Source: Theocolax elegans
Taxonomy: Eukaryota; Arthropoda; Insecta; Hymenoptera; Cerocephalidae
Direction: 5' to 3'
DNA length: 64,000 nt
Assembly: GCA_026168455.1 (NCBI GenBank)
Contig: CM047431.1
Location: forward strand, 43,403,466 to 43,467,465
Of the stretch, positions 48,713 through 60,484 are shown piece after piece (position 1 is the stretch's first letter; each line of letters begins with the position of its first letter). Below the pieces are notes generated by a model, which did no database searches, was not told the DNA's origin, and saw only the letters and a program-made list of their open reading frames with translations. The translations under genes and the position numbers were made by a program.

Positions 48713-48784
48713 TTCAATCGCCTCTTGCACCGGCATCTTCTTTTACTCTCACTCTCTCCTTGAAATTCCTTCTTTTCCCTTTAT

Positions 48785-50090
48785 TTTTTCCCTTTTCCGT
48801 ACTATTCTTAACCTAACCTTACCCCTTTTGTGTTTGTTGCCTTCCTCGTTGCTTTACGCGGTTGAGTCGCATTGGTACAGCCGTATCGATATTAAGGGGA
48901 ACCTCTCGAAACCAGAGTATCAATATTCTTTCATAATTTACATCCGTCATGTCGATCAATTAATTTATTTATTTAAAGATTCATTAACACAAAATATCTT
49001 TGGTCTAAATGTGGATTATAAATATCATTAATGTCAATATGTAATTATATATACGTACAGAATATAAATAAGTACCTTAAATTAAATTTTCAACAGTACA
49101 TGACGCTTGTACTCCATTACTTTAATTACGAATAATAAAAAAATGAGCTGTAGTAAAAGTACAAGATTTTCGTGAGAGTAGGAAAATACAAGTAAAACAT
49201 AGGAGAGGTGATGGAAACAGATGTAGGATTCGCCGTGTCGGTGACCTGGATGCCACGCGGTGCTACTTTTACAGGTTTTCTCGCGCTCTTTCAAGAGAAT
49301 AAATGCGAAGAAAATGTGAGAAAAAGAGGAGAGGAAGAGAAAACGGGAGATAGAGAGGGCAATATAAGGGTACGGAGTGGATCGTGCGCATGGGACGACG
49401 CTTGGGAATTGAAATTATTAGCCTCGGAGAGAGGCAGGATGATGGTTCGACGCTAGTTATGTATCGATTGCAATAAAAAAAAAGCTCGTGGGACTTTGAT
49501 GCGCGATCTCCAATGCGGTAGTTTTCCATTGGCTCGTTGGATTTATTTGGAAATTCATGAGGAACGAAGGACTATGGGTTTTTCTTTTTTATGACATCTT
49601 CGTGTTTACGTTTGATTTAATCGCGTAATTTAGCTGCTTGTTTCTTTTACGCTCCTCGAACGCACTCCTCTTCCGATCTTCGTTAAGATTTTTAAATTTA
49701 ACGGCGGACCGTTAATTTTTTTAATTGCCCGCTACCATTTGAGTCACAACGTTTCGCCCAGGATTATAGATATTTAACTTGACGTTTTTTTTACAACTCC
49801 ATTATCGTTATTTTCATTAACCATTCTCGAAGTTCCTTTCTCGAGAAGTGTCGTAGAATCAGCGTTAACATTCAAAGTGAGATATGCGAAGTTTAATATT
49901 ACGGACACTCTGCACGTGTGCACGCGATATAAATTAACGGTAATAAAATGTATATCTAATCACGTTGGAATATAAATACCCATTTGCGACTAAATACTTG
50001 CGATAATTATCGATATTTACAATCAAATGTAAAAAATCTAAACGATACATTATATATCTTGTAACGGATACGGATTTCGAGTGTGGGCCC
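48785..50090. other. Spacer, nothing recognised
   Basis: Two units of a CCTAA-type string near 48811-48821 are too few to call telomeric. The overlapping frames at 49082-49529 on both strands have no recognisable domain. Confidence 0.45.
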
Positions 50091-50108
50091 AGGTAGGTTC
50101 CTGAATTG

Positions 50109-50190
50109 TCGGCGACGTGTCGTCAATAGGCCAAGTCGACTAGCCGGGATAATTGCGAATGGATCGTGGGTTCGCATCCCGATACCTTTG
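50109..50190 (+). mobile_element. tRNA-like (B-box) segment, possible SINE head
   Basis: GGGTTCGCATCCC at 50168-50180 holds a good pol III B box (GGTTCGCATCC). The A-box position upstream is degenerate and the acceptor strands do not pair, so this is not a tRNA gene. It lies about 150 bp upstream of the retrotransposon fragment. It may be an independent SINE or a fused element. Confidence 0.35.
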
Positions 50191-50329
50191 ATGATTTTTT
50201 TATTCCTCATATTTAATCTGTACCCCATTACAACCCTTTGTACATTATGAAGTCATACAATTATGACACTAAGGCAGCTTAAGGACCCTAAGCGACCTGA
50301 CCTGATATAAAACAGCAAAATTGCACTCG

Positions 50330-50690
50330 AGTACGAATTATATGCCGAATGCGTCGCTCTGTCGGATGCTTTAAACGTAATTGTAAGATAACCACAAAGT
50401 AACTGCGTAATTTTTACTGACTCATAGGACGCTTTAATAAGTCTACACTCTACCTCCTTCAAAATAACTACTAATCTCCATATTTTAGACATCATAAAAA
50501 AAATAATATAATCAATTTATGAAAAACAACAGGTTATATTGTTAAATTTTATTGGACCTCACCTCACATTGGCATTGAGGGGAATGAAAAAGCAGACATT
50601 CTAGCTAAAATAGAAGCTAACAGGGAAAAATCAGATTTTTGTATCATCTGCTTCACGGATTATTATAAAAAATACAATTACACAAAGTAA
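50330..50690 (+). pseudogene. Non-LTR retrotransposon fragment, broken RNase H domain
   Basis: Three pieces in RNase H order are readable. LYAECVALSDALNVI (from 50338) matches the region of the glutamate-bearing helix. NCVIFTDS then follows in the same phase after a stop codon (50388-50390), with the catalytic Asp of the DS motif, and is itself followed by a stop. After a phase change, SPHIGIEGNEKADILAK (about 50564-50614) matches the well-known HxGxxGNExAD-x-LAK end of the domain. These features are established for RNase H in LINE-type elements (I/Jockey/R1-like groups). At least three in-frame stops and one frameshift make it non-functional. No reverse transcriptase or endonuclease sequence was recognised nearby. 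The downstream DNA to about 50,900 may be the 3' end of the same element. Confidence 0.8.
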
Positions 50691-50899
50691 AATTGAAGAC
50701 CAATTATTTCCAAAATTATTATAATGGAACACGAAAAATATGGTATTCAAACAAACAATTAAAGCGACGTGACATAATCAATATAAATAGATGAAGGACG
50801 AATTATACTGTAAATTCACGGGATCTTCATAAAAAAAATATTGTATTACTGTAACTTGTACCTACGAAATGAACTTAAATGTTCAATTCACGCATTCCT

Positions 50900-52480
50900 T
50901 GGCAATGAGTGAATCACGGAGAAAAATGAATGGTTAGATTAACGAAAATAGTTGTCGTAGTAACGAATTTAGTGGTTACGGAGAAATAACAAATTTTTGT
51001 TGCTAAATTTACAAACTGTCAGTTGCTAGTTACATTAATTTTTATTATTGTTATTGCATCAAAAATGTACTGATGATTTAGCAAACGATGCGGTACTAGA
51101 GCAAGTATATTCGTTGTAACAACTGTATTTATCATTAAAGTAGTATATATTTTTTTACTTTAACAATAGCTTTTAATTGATATTAGTATATAATTACTAT
51201 TATAATAAAAATTATACATAAATTTCGAAAACAAATTAAATACAACAATTTAAAATGGAATAGTTGTCAAAAGATCTTTTAAAGTAAATGTTACTGAAAA
51301 ATAATAAAAACCTTTTTACCTATGTAGAATTACGTATTATACTATTTTTCGTGACTCTACATTTTTTACTTACCGATTATTCTGCCGAAATATAAATAAA
51401 TTAATTCAATTTTTGTAGCATTTTTTAAAATATAGTTTTATTTGTTACAAATTTTAACTTACAAATCTTGTATTACAATACATTTTTTAAAATTACATAC
51501 ATCCTCAATACTCATATTATAAAACACAATAAATATTAATGTAGATTCAAACCGAGATTCAAACTAATGTTAGGTTAAGATTGACGTTCGTTCTCCGTGT
51601 TGTCTGCGATTTTCGCAACCTTTTGTTCTAATTAAAACTACCACATTTTTGCAAGAAACAGCAATTTATGTCCACAGGTTTAGCGAAATGAAACTGTCAA
51701 ACTTACAACAAAATCATCGACACATGATTTTGACGTTTTCAGCAGTAAGTTGTTGTAATAATAACAATTAATTATGTTACACGAACAAAAAATTTGTTTG
51801 AAAATAAATATTTTTCTTTTAGCGATACGTTCACTGCTAACATAATTATAAAATTGTGCTGCAGTTCACCGTGTAATAAGCGGAATCAAATTCTTCGCTA
51901 AGTATATCAAAATAATTGTTACGACTAAGTAGCAAATCAACATTGCTGAATTTACTACATTATTTTTCTCCAATATGAAAAAGAAATAATGAAATTGATG
52001 AAACAAATTAAATATAAAAACGTCCCTTTAAAATTCAGTGTATAATTTCAGATATGCAACGAACATAATAGCATGTAAATATATATGTACATTCTTTAAA
52101 AAAACTTTGAAAATATTTGTATAAAAAAAATAACTCATCAATATATATACATATACATATACATATACAATAAAATATAATAAAAATATAATATTTATAG
52201 AAATATAATAATAATAAGCTTAGTATTAAGTTTAAATACAATAAATTACGAATAAAAGGAACTTCAATTAAATTCTTGTAAAGTAGACAAAATTACGGAA
52301 TAATGATTTTGCATAATTAACTAAACAAAGGCAAGTAAGAAATGGTAACTGAGAAAAGAGAACGAGGTAAAAATGTAAAGTGTTGTGCCGATAGAATGAT
52401 TAAACGTGGAAAGGATTGAACGTCGAAATAATTACATAACGCAACTAAAGTTTCCCTCCTTTGCCGGGAAATTCCGAAAA
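50900..52480. other. AT-rich spacer with small hairpin
   Basis: Very AT-rich. A perfect 8-bp hairpin (AAAATCAT, 6-nt loop, ATGATTTT) lies at 51710-51731, with ACTTAC/GTAAGT further out. A TATACA repeat lies at 52141-52170. No coding sequence is recognised. Confidence 0.5.
52141..52170. repeat. (ATATAC)n repeat
   Basis: About four to five ATACAT units after a TA stretch. The Ile/Cys/Tyr frame on the minus strand is a translation of it. Confidence 0.85.
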
Positions 52481-52489
52481 AACAAAGGA

Positions 52490-53520
52490 AATTAATCGAT
52501 GACTGTCGTTTCCACGATCCCGTGGAGCGTAATCAGCGAGGGTGGTGACTGAAAGGACGGAGAGGAAAGCCGAAGCGCGCGCTCACACAGAGAGCGTTAA
52601 GCGAAAGCGAAACGCGAGGCTTGGGTTCGTATTCAACAAGGGGAAACGGAAGCAAGAGGGTCAGGGATACACGCGTTCCGGGCACTCGATAGAGAGAAGA
52701 TGATGAAAAAGAACGATGGAAATGAAGGATGGGTTGAGAGGAGAATTTTCAACCTGAGCCCCGGAGGAGGAGAGATAGAGAGAGAGAGAGAGAGAGATGA
52801 ACGAACGAAACGAGGGGGTGAAAGGGTGTGCGTGTGTCGAGAAATAAAGTGAGGGTGTCAGTGACGAAAATAAGGGAGAACTCACAGAACAACGTTGCGA
52901 CATTTGCGAGCGCTAGTAGTTGTAAATTAAAATAATCATCGCGAATGGTATAAATATATTGTTAATAGTAGCATGTATACAAAGTAAACGCGAGTGAAGA
53001 AAACGAGTGGAATCAAAGCGAAGGCAACCCGATTGAACGGTCCAGGGTGCGCTTCCCCTCCCGGTGGGAAGATTTCGAGATCGGAGAACGAGGGAATCAG
53101 TGAATAATTTTATTCGTTGGATTCCTCGGTTACAATGCGCTCGGGATCGCGAGCTCGCGGCCCGTCGAGGAATCTGCCAAAGTACTTTTCCAAGTATGCC
53201 AGCGCCGACGTGTATTACCCGACCCGATGAGCGGAGCGTTCAAACTTAAGCGTGCGCGCACACGCCTGTATTCGGATACTAATGAGGTTTCCGTGTATTT
53301 CGAGATAATACCCCTACCTTTACCGAGCTCCTCGACACGCCGCGCCTCCTGCATATTCTCGTAATTCAATTGTGCGAGCGCCAAGTTTAAACTTTAAGGC
53401 TAATTTTCCCGAGCGCAAGCGTGAGCTCGCGCTTTCCTACCACTGACTCACTGAGCGACCGACCGACCGAGCGACCGAGCGAGTGAGCGAGCGAGAGTCA
53501 GCTGCGCGAATTAACTATAC
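52490..53520. promoter_or_regulatory. CpG-rich block with palindromes, candidate promoter
   Basis: Includes a GA tract (52771-52798), a 12-bp perfect palindrome CGCGAGCTCGCG (53148-53159), a near-palindrome AAGCGTGAGCTCGCGCTT (53417-53434), an AP-1-type TGACTCA (53444-53450) and GACC/GAGC tetranucleotide repeats (about 53456-53494). Short frames are open on both strands and match nothing. Confidence 0.3.
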
Positions 53521-53524
53521 TCTA

Positions 53525-56500
53525 ATTCGTCGATTAGATCACGATTCCCAGGGATCCTTATTCACGCAACTTCCTTTATTTTTCTTACAACACCTATCGT
53601 ACCTATCCTACAACCCCTGCCCTTCCTTTCTCATTGTACCATTACGAACGAAAGGGATCCTCGATTCTTTTAGTCGAATTTACTCCCTTCTCTGTTACTT
53701 CTATCGTTGCAGTTAAATTTACACATTTATGATTAATATTAACGTTGAATAATCTAGCACTGATCGATTACGATCACAATCGTTAGCTATAATATAGGAA
53801 TCATCAAAAAAATTTTTAATTTACTTAACTATAACTATATAGTAATCTTAGCATTTATTTATTTGATTATATTTGAAGAAATTCATTTCTAACAATTAGT
53901 TTAATTATGTATCGCTCCTCGTACTATGATTTCTTAGGACATAGATTAGAATGAAATTCTAACGGTAATATAATTGATTATAATTCTAATCCACTTAAGT
54001 AGAACATAATTCCAAAAACTTTATTAAACGTTTAATTAAATATTTTTTTTTAGTTATATGTTTTTTGTCTATATTTTCGAAAATTTTTGGAGTAATTTTG
54101 CTAATGAATTTTTTAATACAATGTTTTTAAATTACACTCCATCTATATGGACTGAAACCATGTTTGATTATTACTGTTCAAAAATCTTACGAAATTTATA
54201 AATAAAGAAAAAATTTGTTAAAAATAAATTAAACAAACCCGAGTAATAAAAATAGTCTGGAAATAATTGGTTACAAGTCTGGCTATATAAAATGTAGCAA
54301 AAGTAACAGAATATAGTCTGGAACCGACATTATGTCAGTTTTTCAAGTTTTTTTTCACTAAAAGTCTAAGAAAAATTCTATATTATTGTGTTCTAAATAT
54401 TTTCCAAGACTTTTCTTTGATTTTCAAAATACTATAGTATTTACGTATACGAAAACATGAAGACTATCTTACATTTTTTTCTTGATTTTCTAAATAAAAA
54501 TTTTTTGAAATTTCAGATTGTCTTTTTAAACTGTTTAATAAAATTAAATAATGAATTAATGTGTTTTAAGACTAGAACATATGAAATAATAAATTTGTTA
54601 AAAAAATAGCCACCTGTTAGTGTGGTAATAAATTATTAAAAATAGTAGCGTAATGTAAACGATGAACATCGATGTAAACTCGACTCGTAGGTAGGTATGC
54701 TACAAAGAATAATCATGCAATTGCAAAAGTAAAAGTTTTCCCCTTTCTTTATTTTTTTCTTTCTTCTTTTCCTGTCTCGTTGCGACAATTTCCAGCTTGC
54801 CGAGCGAGCTTTTGATTTTCCGCGAGCAAATTTACTCCCTCCCTCATCCCCGCGTCCTGGGCTGATCCACCGGCAAAACTGATACGAATAAGAACGAGCG
54901 CGGCTCACGTGAAATTGAGTTTAAAAATGTTTGATGTTGATTGTGGGTAATTCGATCGCGGCGCGCCACGTAATGAGTCGGAAACGAGTCGCTCGAGCGA
55001 ATACTCGAGTCCGAGGGTGGATGACGAAAGAGGGGCTCTGCGGCGTAGGCGTAAGAAAGAGGTGCTCGAAGATGAGAGATGCGAGGTATTCAAAATAATA
55101 TGAAAACAACAAAGTAATATTCTCTAGTTTGTAGAATTTAAAACCGAGCGATCGATTTGGTGGTGGTTGTTAAAACTTTGCTGCGGGTAAAAAATTGCAA
55201 ATCACCGGCGATATTATTATTTTAGAAAATTAAATTCTTTATTATTATTGGAGATTGAATTATAATAATCATTATTATTATTAATAAAATTATAATTAAT
55301 TAATTTAAGATAAGATTAAACTTTTCTGAATAATAAAGTTTTTTTTATTACATTACATTTTACAATTGTCAGATTACAAAAATTAAATAGATATATATAC
55401 ATAAATTCTTGAATAGAGCACGTGCACGTAAGAGACTTTTAAAGCCAAATTCATTAAATTTTAATTAAAAAGTGTAAGAAGAAAAAATCTAGAAAGCGTA
55501 CAATAATGTAATTGACACGACAGTTAAATTTGTGAAAAATTATATGTATATACGCATAATTCTAAAAGTGACATAAACAGATTACGAAGTTCCGGAAAAA
55601 ATAAAGTAGCTGGTTTACCAATATAAAAGTACCCTCCTTTGAGAAAAGCAATAAACAAGCATTATCATTGAGTGAACAAGAGTTTCTCAAAGCGAAATAA
55701 GAGAGAGAAAGATAGGAGGAAAGGAACGCGGGGGGGGGGGGGGTAGAGCGAGTGTAAGGTATATATCGCGCACACTCATTCCATCAGCATCCACTCGAGT
55801 CGAGGTATAGTATATACATAAGCAACGGCACGAGCGCACCCTGGAAGGTAGCGCATCACTCGCTCATTCCCCTGAATATGAATTAAGTTGATGCAATTTC
55901 GCGAAAGCGGGTGAGTGGGAGTGGAGCGTCGGGGGTTGGAGGGGGTGTGCGAAGGTAACCGAGAATCGTTACCTTACCGTCCTAGCTTCCCGTAATATTT
56001 AGGGGTTCGCTGCACTTGTGAGCCAGATATATTCCACTTTATTTTTACTTTTACCTATTTCTTTTTCGGTTTCGTTCAAAACTACTAAATTGCTGTTTAA
56101 CCTTATTGAACTAAATACATCATCGTATGCCGCATATCATAATTCACACCGACAAACATTTGAGTCTCACTTATAACTTCTTCTTTTGAATATATAGATA
56201 GTTTATTTCACTTGTTGACGTAATAAAAAATACATAATTATCTTACTTTCGATTCGATAAATTTCAAATTAGATAGTGAGACAATATTTACTGATCGAGT
56301 ATTTAAAATATTAATTATTATTAATATTACGTAAAATTCAAGTTTTGACAAAATTCTTGACAAAAATTTAAAATTAAGTTGCATATGTACATGCTTTGTT
56401 AAAAATTTGTTAATAATAGGTCTAGTTGCCCATATGTAATTGTAAACCATTAATTTTGCACATTTTACAATTAAAACACATTTACTAATTTTATTTATAC

Positions 56501-57325
56501 GTTATCTTATGTTATTTTATTTAATTTTTTATTTTAATTTTTATTAATCAACGAACGAATATTTAGATGCTTTACTGTAGCAAATGCAACAATTACAATT
56601 TAGAAAAAATAATTTATTATAAATCATAAAGAATGTACTATGCATAAGGCATTTACTAAAAAATAACTCAGATACTACTTCATCAAATATATTCTAAATT
56701 TAAGTGTACATCAACATATTACAAGAAACCAATTCAATTAGAAAATTATGGCAAAAAGTTCAAAAATTAGGTAAAAATAGATACGAGTTATTTAAATTAA
56801 ACATTTAAGTATATTTAGTAATTATGTTCCACTTGAGTAAATTAGAATAATGTTTTATTGACACTGTTACTACTAATATCATTTCAGCGTATTCGATGAA
56901 GTTGCTTCTTACGGGAACAACAGTAAATGCATTATGCTGAAACTGTTCGTTAATTGTTTAACATAGTTATATTGCAAATAAATTACCTAAAAAATTTTTA
57001 TCAAAAATTAACAATAATATTATTTTTAAAAAAGATGAATTTATCGTAATTTTATAGTAAATTTCAAATAATATTAATAATTTTTTTATCAAATCTTGTA
57101 TATGAAAACTTAATTATTATGCAATGTTTAATAATTGTTATTTATATCAATGTTTATTTAGTATGTTCGACCTTGAACATATAAAAGGTTGGATAATAAA
57201 TAATCCAAGAGTTAATATTGTAAAAAAGTAATAAAAATTGGCAGGTGTTACGTTCGAAAACTAAGCAATTTGAGTAGTCATGGAAGGAAAACTAGGATGC
57301 GAGACCGTTAAGGTAAAGTATAACT
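53525..57325. other. Spacer; AT-rich with one CpG-rich patch and a G-run
   Basis: AT-rich from 53,720 to 54,640. A CpG-rich patch lies at 54,780-55,070. A 14-base G run lies at 55730-55743, followed by a TATA-like TATATATC (55760-55767) and a TCAGCA initiator-like string 26 bp downstream, a weak core-promoter resemblance. AT-rich again from 56,050 to 57,240. Confidence 0.45.
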
Positions 57326-57329
57326 ATCC

Positions 57330-57745
57330 TCCGTACAGTTGAGCTTTATCGCGTCGTTGGAGTTGTCGCGAGGGCGCACAGGTGCAGCAATATACATCCG
57401 CCGTATGTGCACCAGAGAGAGACTCGGAGTCGTGGCAGCAGCCGTTACCCATTTACGTTTCGACATCCGGGTGTCGATGATGATTTACCGAGCCGAGCAG
57501 CAGGAGAGAAGGACGAGAGAGACGCTGACGTTCTTCCGCCGTGTTTGCGCGTTCGTGGCGAGGCGACACCGCGGTCTACGGAACGTAACACGCGCCTCTC
57601 GACCTATTGATCTTGTTCATTCGTTTGTTATCGCTCCCCGATTGTATTTTCCTTCAGAGTCCATCTTTCTCACGAGCTATCAGTCATTATATTTCCTTCG
57701 ATTCGTTATAGTCCTCGCAGTGATATTACTTTTTTTAATGTAATA
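57330..57745 (+). promoter_or_regulatory. CpG-rich block, possible untranslated exon
   Basis: A plus-strand frame stays open for about 134 codons, but its start would be a TTG at 57339. The first ATG is near 57405, and the translation has no recognisable domain: it is Arg-rich, then hydrophobic. A second frame is open over the GC-rich half. The sharp composition change and ACAGTTGAG near 57336, one mismatch from the arthropod initiator TCAGT, would fit a 5' exon. Coding is not supported. Confidence 0.25.
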
Positions 57746-57749
57746 AAAT

Positions 57750-60100
57750 TAATGTGATATGCTATGTTGCCTCAGATTCAGAGTTGTAGGCTTCGGGATG
57801 AAGATCCACAAAGTCTAGGTATAGGGTATAGGAATCGAAAGTCAACTTCTACGCCCGTCCGTTCGATTCGGAGCAAGGAATTCGCAATCGTTTTTCGAGG
57901 CTCACCATCTAAATCGACAGGGGATGACTCGCGCGAGCTTCCCCGAAAAGCTTTTGTCCTCTGCTGCACGCCCGTTTACGATCCGTTTGACCTTCTTTAT
58001 GAGCGCGACCAGCATCTAACCCCTTTCGTACTCTCCTCTGCGTAACGACTCCCAGGTTCTCGCTTTTTCACTGCCTCTGTCGTATTCTGCCGACTGTGCT
58101 CGTGAGAGAAACTCTTCCCTCTTCCCTTTAAGCATTTCTTTATTTTTCTTCTTTTACCGCGCCCGATGATCGACCTCGCCGGTGTTTCACCTTTTCATTT
58201 TCAAATTGTACATCAGATTTTCTTTGTCTATACCTTAGATTTGTATTTTTCACTCAAAAATATCAAATTTATATTTTATTCTACGACGATCATTTTAATT
58301 AAAACTTACACTACGCTCTTTGTATTTCAGAAAATTTTATTTCACGACCGTAAAATTATAAAAATCTATTTAAAAATTGTAATAAAAGCAAATGGAAAAC
58401 AAAAAAGCATTTTTTTGAGAGTTGCGTCCAATTAGCACGCTTTTTCCGAAATGAATTTTTCGCGTTTATTTTTTTTGCACGTTATCATCATATTTTAATT
58501 TTGCAAATCCCTCGCATTGTCAGGGAAAGTTCCCTCTCAACATCAGCGAAATTGAGACGAAGGCGCGTCAAAAGTGAACGGAGAAGCGTAGAACAGTAGC
58601 AGAAAAGAGAGATAAGAGACGTAAAGACGCAGCGACAGTAAGATAAGGAGAGAAAAAGGAAGAGAGAGAAAGAGAGAGGTCGCACTGTATAAGGGGAGAA
58701 AAAGAAATATGCGCGTCCTGCAGTCTACAAACTTATCCACTTTGCATGGTGATGGTCCCAGATTCGTTGTAGGAGACAAAATGGCGTTTGCACCCAAAAG
58801 AATTCAATCGATTTTCTTCCTCTCTCTCTCTCACATTTTTTCTCGCATCCCACCAAACTTATACTTTCTCGATATTTACGAGCGACCGACTCAGCGCCCT
58901 TCGATTTTTATACGTTAATCCGATCCGTGATTTTATTCGGCGAGGAGGCGTGCTTTTGCCGATCGCCGATGTTTGCGGATCGGAAAGAAGAAGAAGAGGA
59001 TTATACTTCGGGTTCGAGTCGCGGGAAAATTGAATAGCGATAATATAAAGACCTTATTCGAATTTCGCACTCGATATACGGTTGAGGTCGTTACATTTTC
59101 AAATTACCGATAATATTTTCGGTCTTATCGTTCCTACGTTGTATTTATTATAGTATAACTCGAATTATTACGTGTGAAGTAATAAGTATCTCGATATGTA
59201 TTTATTTTTTAAAAATTGATAACAATTGCGTACTCGTCATAACATGACTATAAAAAAAAGATTTCAAATCGACATCTCCGTTACGTTATTATAATGAAAT
59301 TTCAAAATTTACACACGCATTTTTGTGTATTCATACGCGTATATAGATATACATTTTACCGAATGATCAGAATTGTGATAACGCAACGCAATTTAGGTTC
59401 GAATTACAATAACGTTCTTCGTTTGGTACGAAGCGCGAGATGTTGAACCAGGCATGTACGCACAACCGGGAAAGTCGACTCACGATTTTACTTGCAAAGA
59501 GCTAAAGTTTACATGCTAAGTGTATGCCGGTAGCAGCTGCGAGTATTGTAAAAATGTAAACAAAGGAACTTCCTGGCATCTCGGAAACAAGGTATATTAC
59601 ACGGGCGAAATTCCACGGTCAATGAAATACTATATTTTAATTGTACACCTTCCTAATTATTTAAAATATTATATACTTATTTAATTCTTATAGAATAGGA
59701 ATAAGCGAGAATATCATTAGGTTTTACAGTGGGTGTACACGCATAAATGATTAAATTATTTGTAAGTTATGCTCTTTATCGTTAATATTTATACTAATAT
59801 TCCGTTTTATCGCGGATAATTACGAAGCATCGAAATAGTACATTTGGAGATATACGTGGTACATAACGTATTCGCGGGCAGGAAATAACATTTATCACCG
59901 CCATGAAAATAAAATAAGAGGAGGTTCTACGAAATATAAAAGAAGCTGAGAGCTCTCCGAGGAGTAGCCAGGAGTGAAAAAAAAAGCCAGCTAAAAATAA
60001 AGTAAAAACACGGGTAGAACCACCTGTACTCTCATCCTTTCGGGGGGGGGGGGGGGTGGAGGGGTGGACGTTGGGAAAGCGGGAAGTGGGGTTTGAAAAA
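57750..60100. other. Spacer, nothing firmly recognised
   Basis: Moderately complex at 57,780-58,200 and 58,720-59,060, with overlapping frames on both strands and no domain. Pyrimidine and purine tracts lie at 58,130-58,160 and 58,640-58,680. A 15-base G run lies at 60042-60056. Confidence 0.45.
60042..60056. repeat. G15 homopolymer
   Basis: Fifteen consecutive G, followed by further G-rich sequence (GGAGGGGTGG). Length in such runs is error-prone. Confidence 0.9.
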
Positions 60101-60109
60101 CCCATTTTA

Positions 60110-60480
60110 ATGGGTCTAAAGTGCGCGCGACGACGTGTCGCGGGGGATCTTTACGATGCATGAGCACGTATCTAGCGCGCGGTCGCTCGCTTAAATAGCG
60201 GACTTACTTTTACATCGGCTCGATGACACTTGAAATTTATTTTGCCGGGCGGACGGGCGGACGGGAGCGAAGGAGTAACGAGGGCGCGAAAACGCGGGCG
60301 CAAGGTAACGAGCGCACTTTAGCTTTTAAGTAGCCCTCGAATGCCTGCAGATTTATAACGCGCCCTCTACTCGCGGATGTTTTATGCGGAATTGATTTCA
60401 TAAAATCGCGAGCGGGGACTTTGAATGCTGAGTGGGCCGGAGCGTCAACATGAGTTAGTATGCAGATTGATTTTTTATTG
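60110..60480. promoter_or_regulatory. Candidate conserved non-coding block
   Basis: Complex CpG-containing sequence with several posterior Hox/caudal-type cores: AGATTTATAACGC (about 60349), GTTTTATGCGG (about 60379) and TTGATTTCATAAAATCGCG (about 60392). The last also holds an imperfect inverted repeat, GATTT-CAT-AAAATC. No coding frame. Confidence 0.3.
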
Positions 60481-60484
60481 GCTT

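Larger units (their letters stand above)
47430..48780. promoter_or_regulatory. CpG-rich promoter-like block with CRE and X-box
   Basis: The most GC- and CpG-rich part of the window. It contains a perfect CRE (48440-48447), a second half-CRE (48456-48463), a consensus RFX X-box (48504-48517), a CGG-repeat tract and several tetranucleotide or dinucleotide repeats. Frames are open on many phases and both strands (for example a 162-codon minus frame with poly-Pro and a 128-codon plus frame with poly-Arg), as expected for GC-rich repeats, so none is called as a gene. A promoter with a first untranslated exon is the best reading. Which strand it would serve is not clear, and no splice junction can be fixed without transcript data. 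Confidence 0.45.

Noticed and set aside
48811..48821. Insect telomere-type repeat (CCTAA)n
   Set aside because: Only two units, far too few for an interstitial telomere array.
50928..52000. A 1-kb MITE with GGAGAAAAAT ends
   Set aside because: The terminal match is only about 10 AT-rich bases and the inner sequence does not continue the symmetry.
57339..57743. 134-codon plus frame as a gene
   Set aside because: Would need a TTG start; after the first ATG only about 112 codons remain, with no known domain. Kept only as a possible untranslated exon.
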